The notes under the pieces are model-generated. The model searched no databases, was not told the origin of the DNA, and worked only from the letters and a program-made list of their open reading frames with translations. A stretch of 28,189 bases of DNA from assembly GCA_003427395.1 (NCBI GenBank), contig BFEA01000352.1, positions 1,000,873-1,029,061 on the forward strand, given 5' to 3'. Numbering within the stretch: the stretch's first letter is position 1; the number at the start of each line of letters is the position of its first letter. A program made the position numbers and the translations under genes. This document shows positions 27,938 to 28,189 of the stretch, piece by piece. This stretch comes from Chara braunii. Taxonomy: Eukaryota > Streptophyta > Charophyceae > Charales > Characeae.

Positions 27938-28189
27938 CCACCACTCACCAAATGTATATAATATTAGTAGAATGAATCTTCTGCTGAAACATGGAACCAT
28001 ACACCGCCATATGCTATGTCTTCTGTGCATTTGGTGAGTAGTGGAGCAGGCCCCACTGGACGTATTCGTAAGAAAACAAAAACAAAAAAACGAGAGAGCA
28101 GAATGAATCTTCTGCTGAAACATGGAACCATACACCGCCATATGCTATGTCTTTTGTGCATTTGGTGAGTGGTGAAGCAGGCCCCACTG
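27938..28189. repeat. 131-bp direct duplication with an inverted 17-bp end
   Basis: GAATGAATCTTCTGCTGAAA begins at 27970 and 28101, and the copies run about 89 bp at about 95% identity up to CCCCACTG; the second continues to the window edge. CCACCACTCACCAAATG (27938-27954) is the inverse of CATTTGGTGAGTAGTGG (28028-28044) with one mismatch, enclosing about 73 bp. This looks like a small foldback or MITE-like unit that has been tandemly copied. No gene is evident. Confidence 0.7.

Larger units (their letters stand above)
19935..28189 (-). mobile_element. Element B: chromovirus-like Ty3/gypsy element with rearranged pol
   Basis: Bracketed by two copies of one LTR in the same (minus) orientation at 19935-20340 and from 27218. 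Right of centre, in the order expected for a minus-strand element, are the primer-binding site (27205-27215), leader and gag (26582-24826). Pol, polypurine tract and an LTR start (20345-24535) lie on the plus strand. Reading the middle as an inverted block gives one complete element; two independent truncated elements are the alternative. It is nested in the LTR of A2. The right boundary lies beyond 27465 and may be outside the window. Confidence 0.6.

Overview
The window looks like a repeat- and retrotransposon-dominated stretch of a large eukaryotic nuclear genome. I found no convincing host gene, no tRNA, no rRNA and no CRISPR array. The identifiable coding matter is decayed Ty3/gypsy (Metaviridae-type) gag-pol. 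Primer-binding sites matching the 3' end of initiator tRNA-Met, a degenerate chromodomain on one integrase and plant-style LTRs suggest the green lineage. My best guess is a charophyte alga such as Chara; this rests on memory of similar elements and I hold it at low to moderate confidence. Two ambiguous bases (8575, 8580) show this is draft assembly.

Layout. 1-705: unassigned, CAG-rich. 706-2646: a tandem array of 91-bp units that changes into a 173-bp (82+91) higher-order repeat. 2647-3574: a purine tract, CT-rich DNA and a 102-bp duplication. 3575-6717: T-rich noncoding DNA with an exceptional number of short perfect inverted repeats, a diverged palindrome family, a 161-bp tandem repeat and a degenerate 1.29-kb duplication. 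6718-15335: element A, a Ty3/gypsy element on the minus strand with a truncated left LTR, a complete-looking right LTR (950 bp), a primer-binding site, gag and pol. Its gag C-terminal half plus protease (about 10676-12011) lies on the plus strand in the correct place, so it is internally inverted. 15336-17312: about 2 kb that I cannot assign. 17313-19934: element A2, same family as A but on the plus strand, 5'-truncated, with RNase H, integrase and the U3 part of its 3' LTR. 19935-28189: element B, a second, chromovirus-like family nested in the LTR of A2. It has minus-oriented LTR copies at 19935-20340 and 27218-27465 and a minus-strand gag next to the right LTR, but its pol (20345-24190), polypurine tract and LTR start lie on the plus strand. 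The simplest reading is a second, about 4.2-kb, in-place inversion. The right end has GC-rich simple sequence, poly-A, GA repeats and a 131-bp duplication.

How the parts relate. Each element encodes the usual set: Gag (capsid and zinc knuckle), aspartic protease, reverse transcriptase/RNase H and integrase. Every one is broken by frameshifts, stops, inversions or duplications, so none should be autonomous. The two features I consider most worth checking are the pair of internal inversions in unrelated elements and the palindrome family at 3.6-5.9 kb. Both could be real biology or, for the inversions, assembly error.
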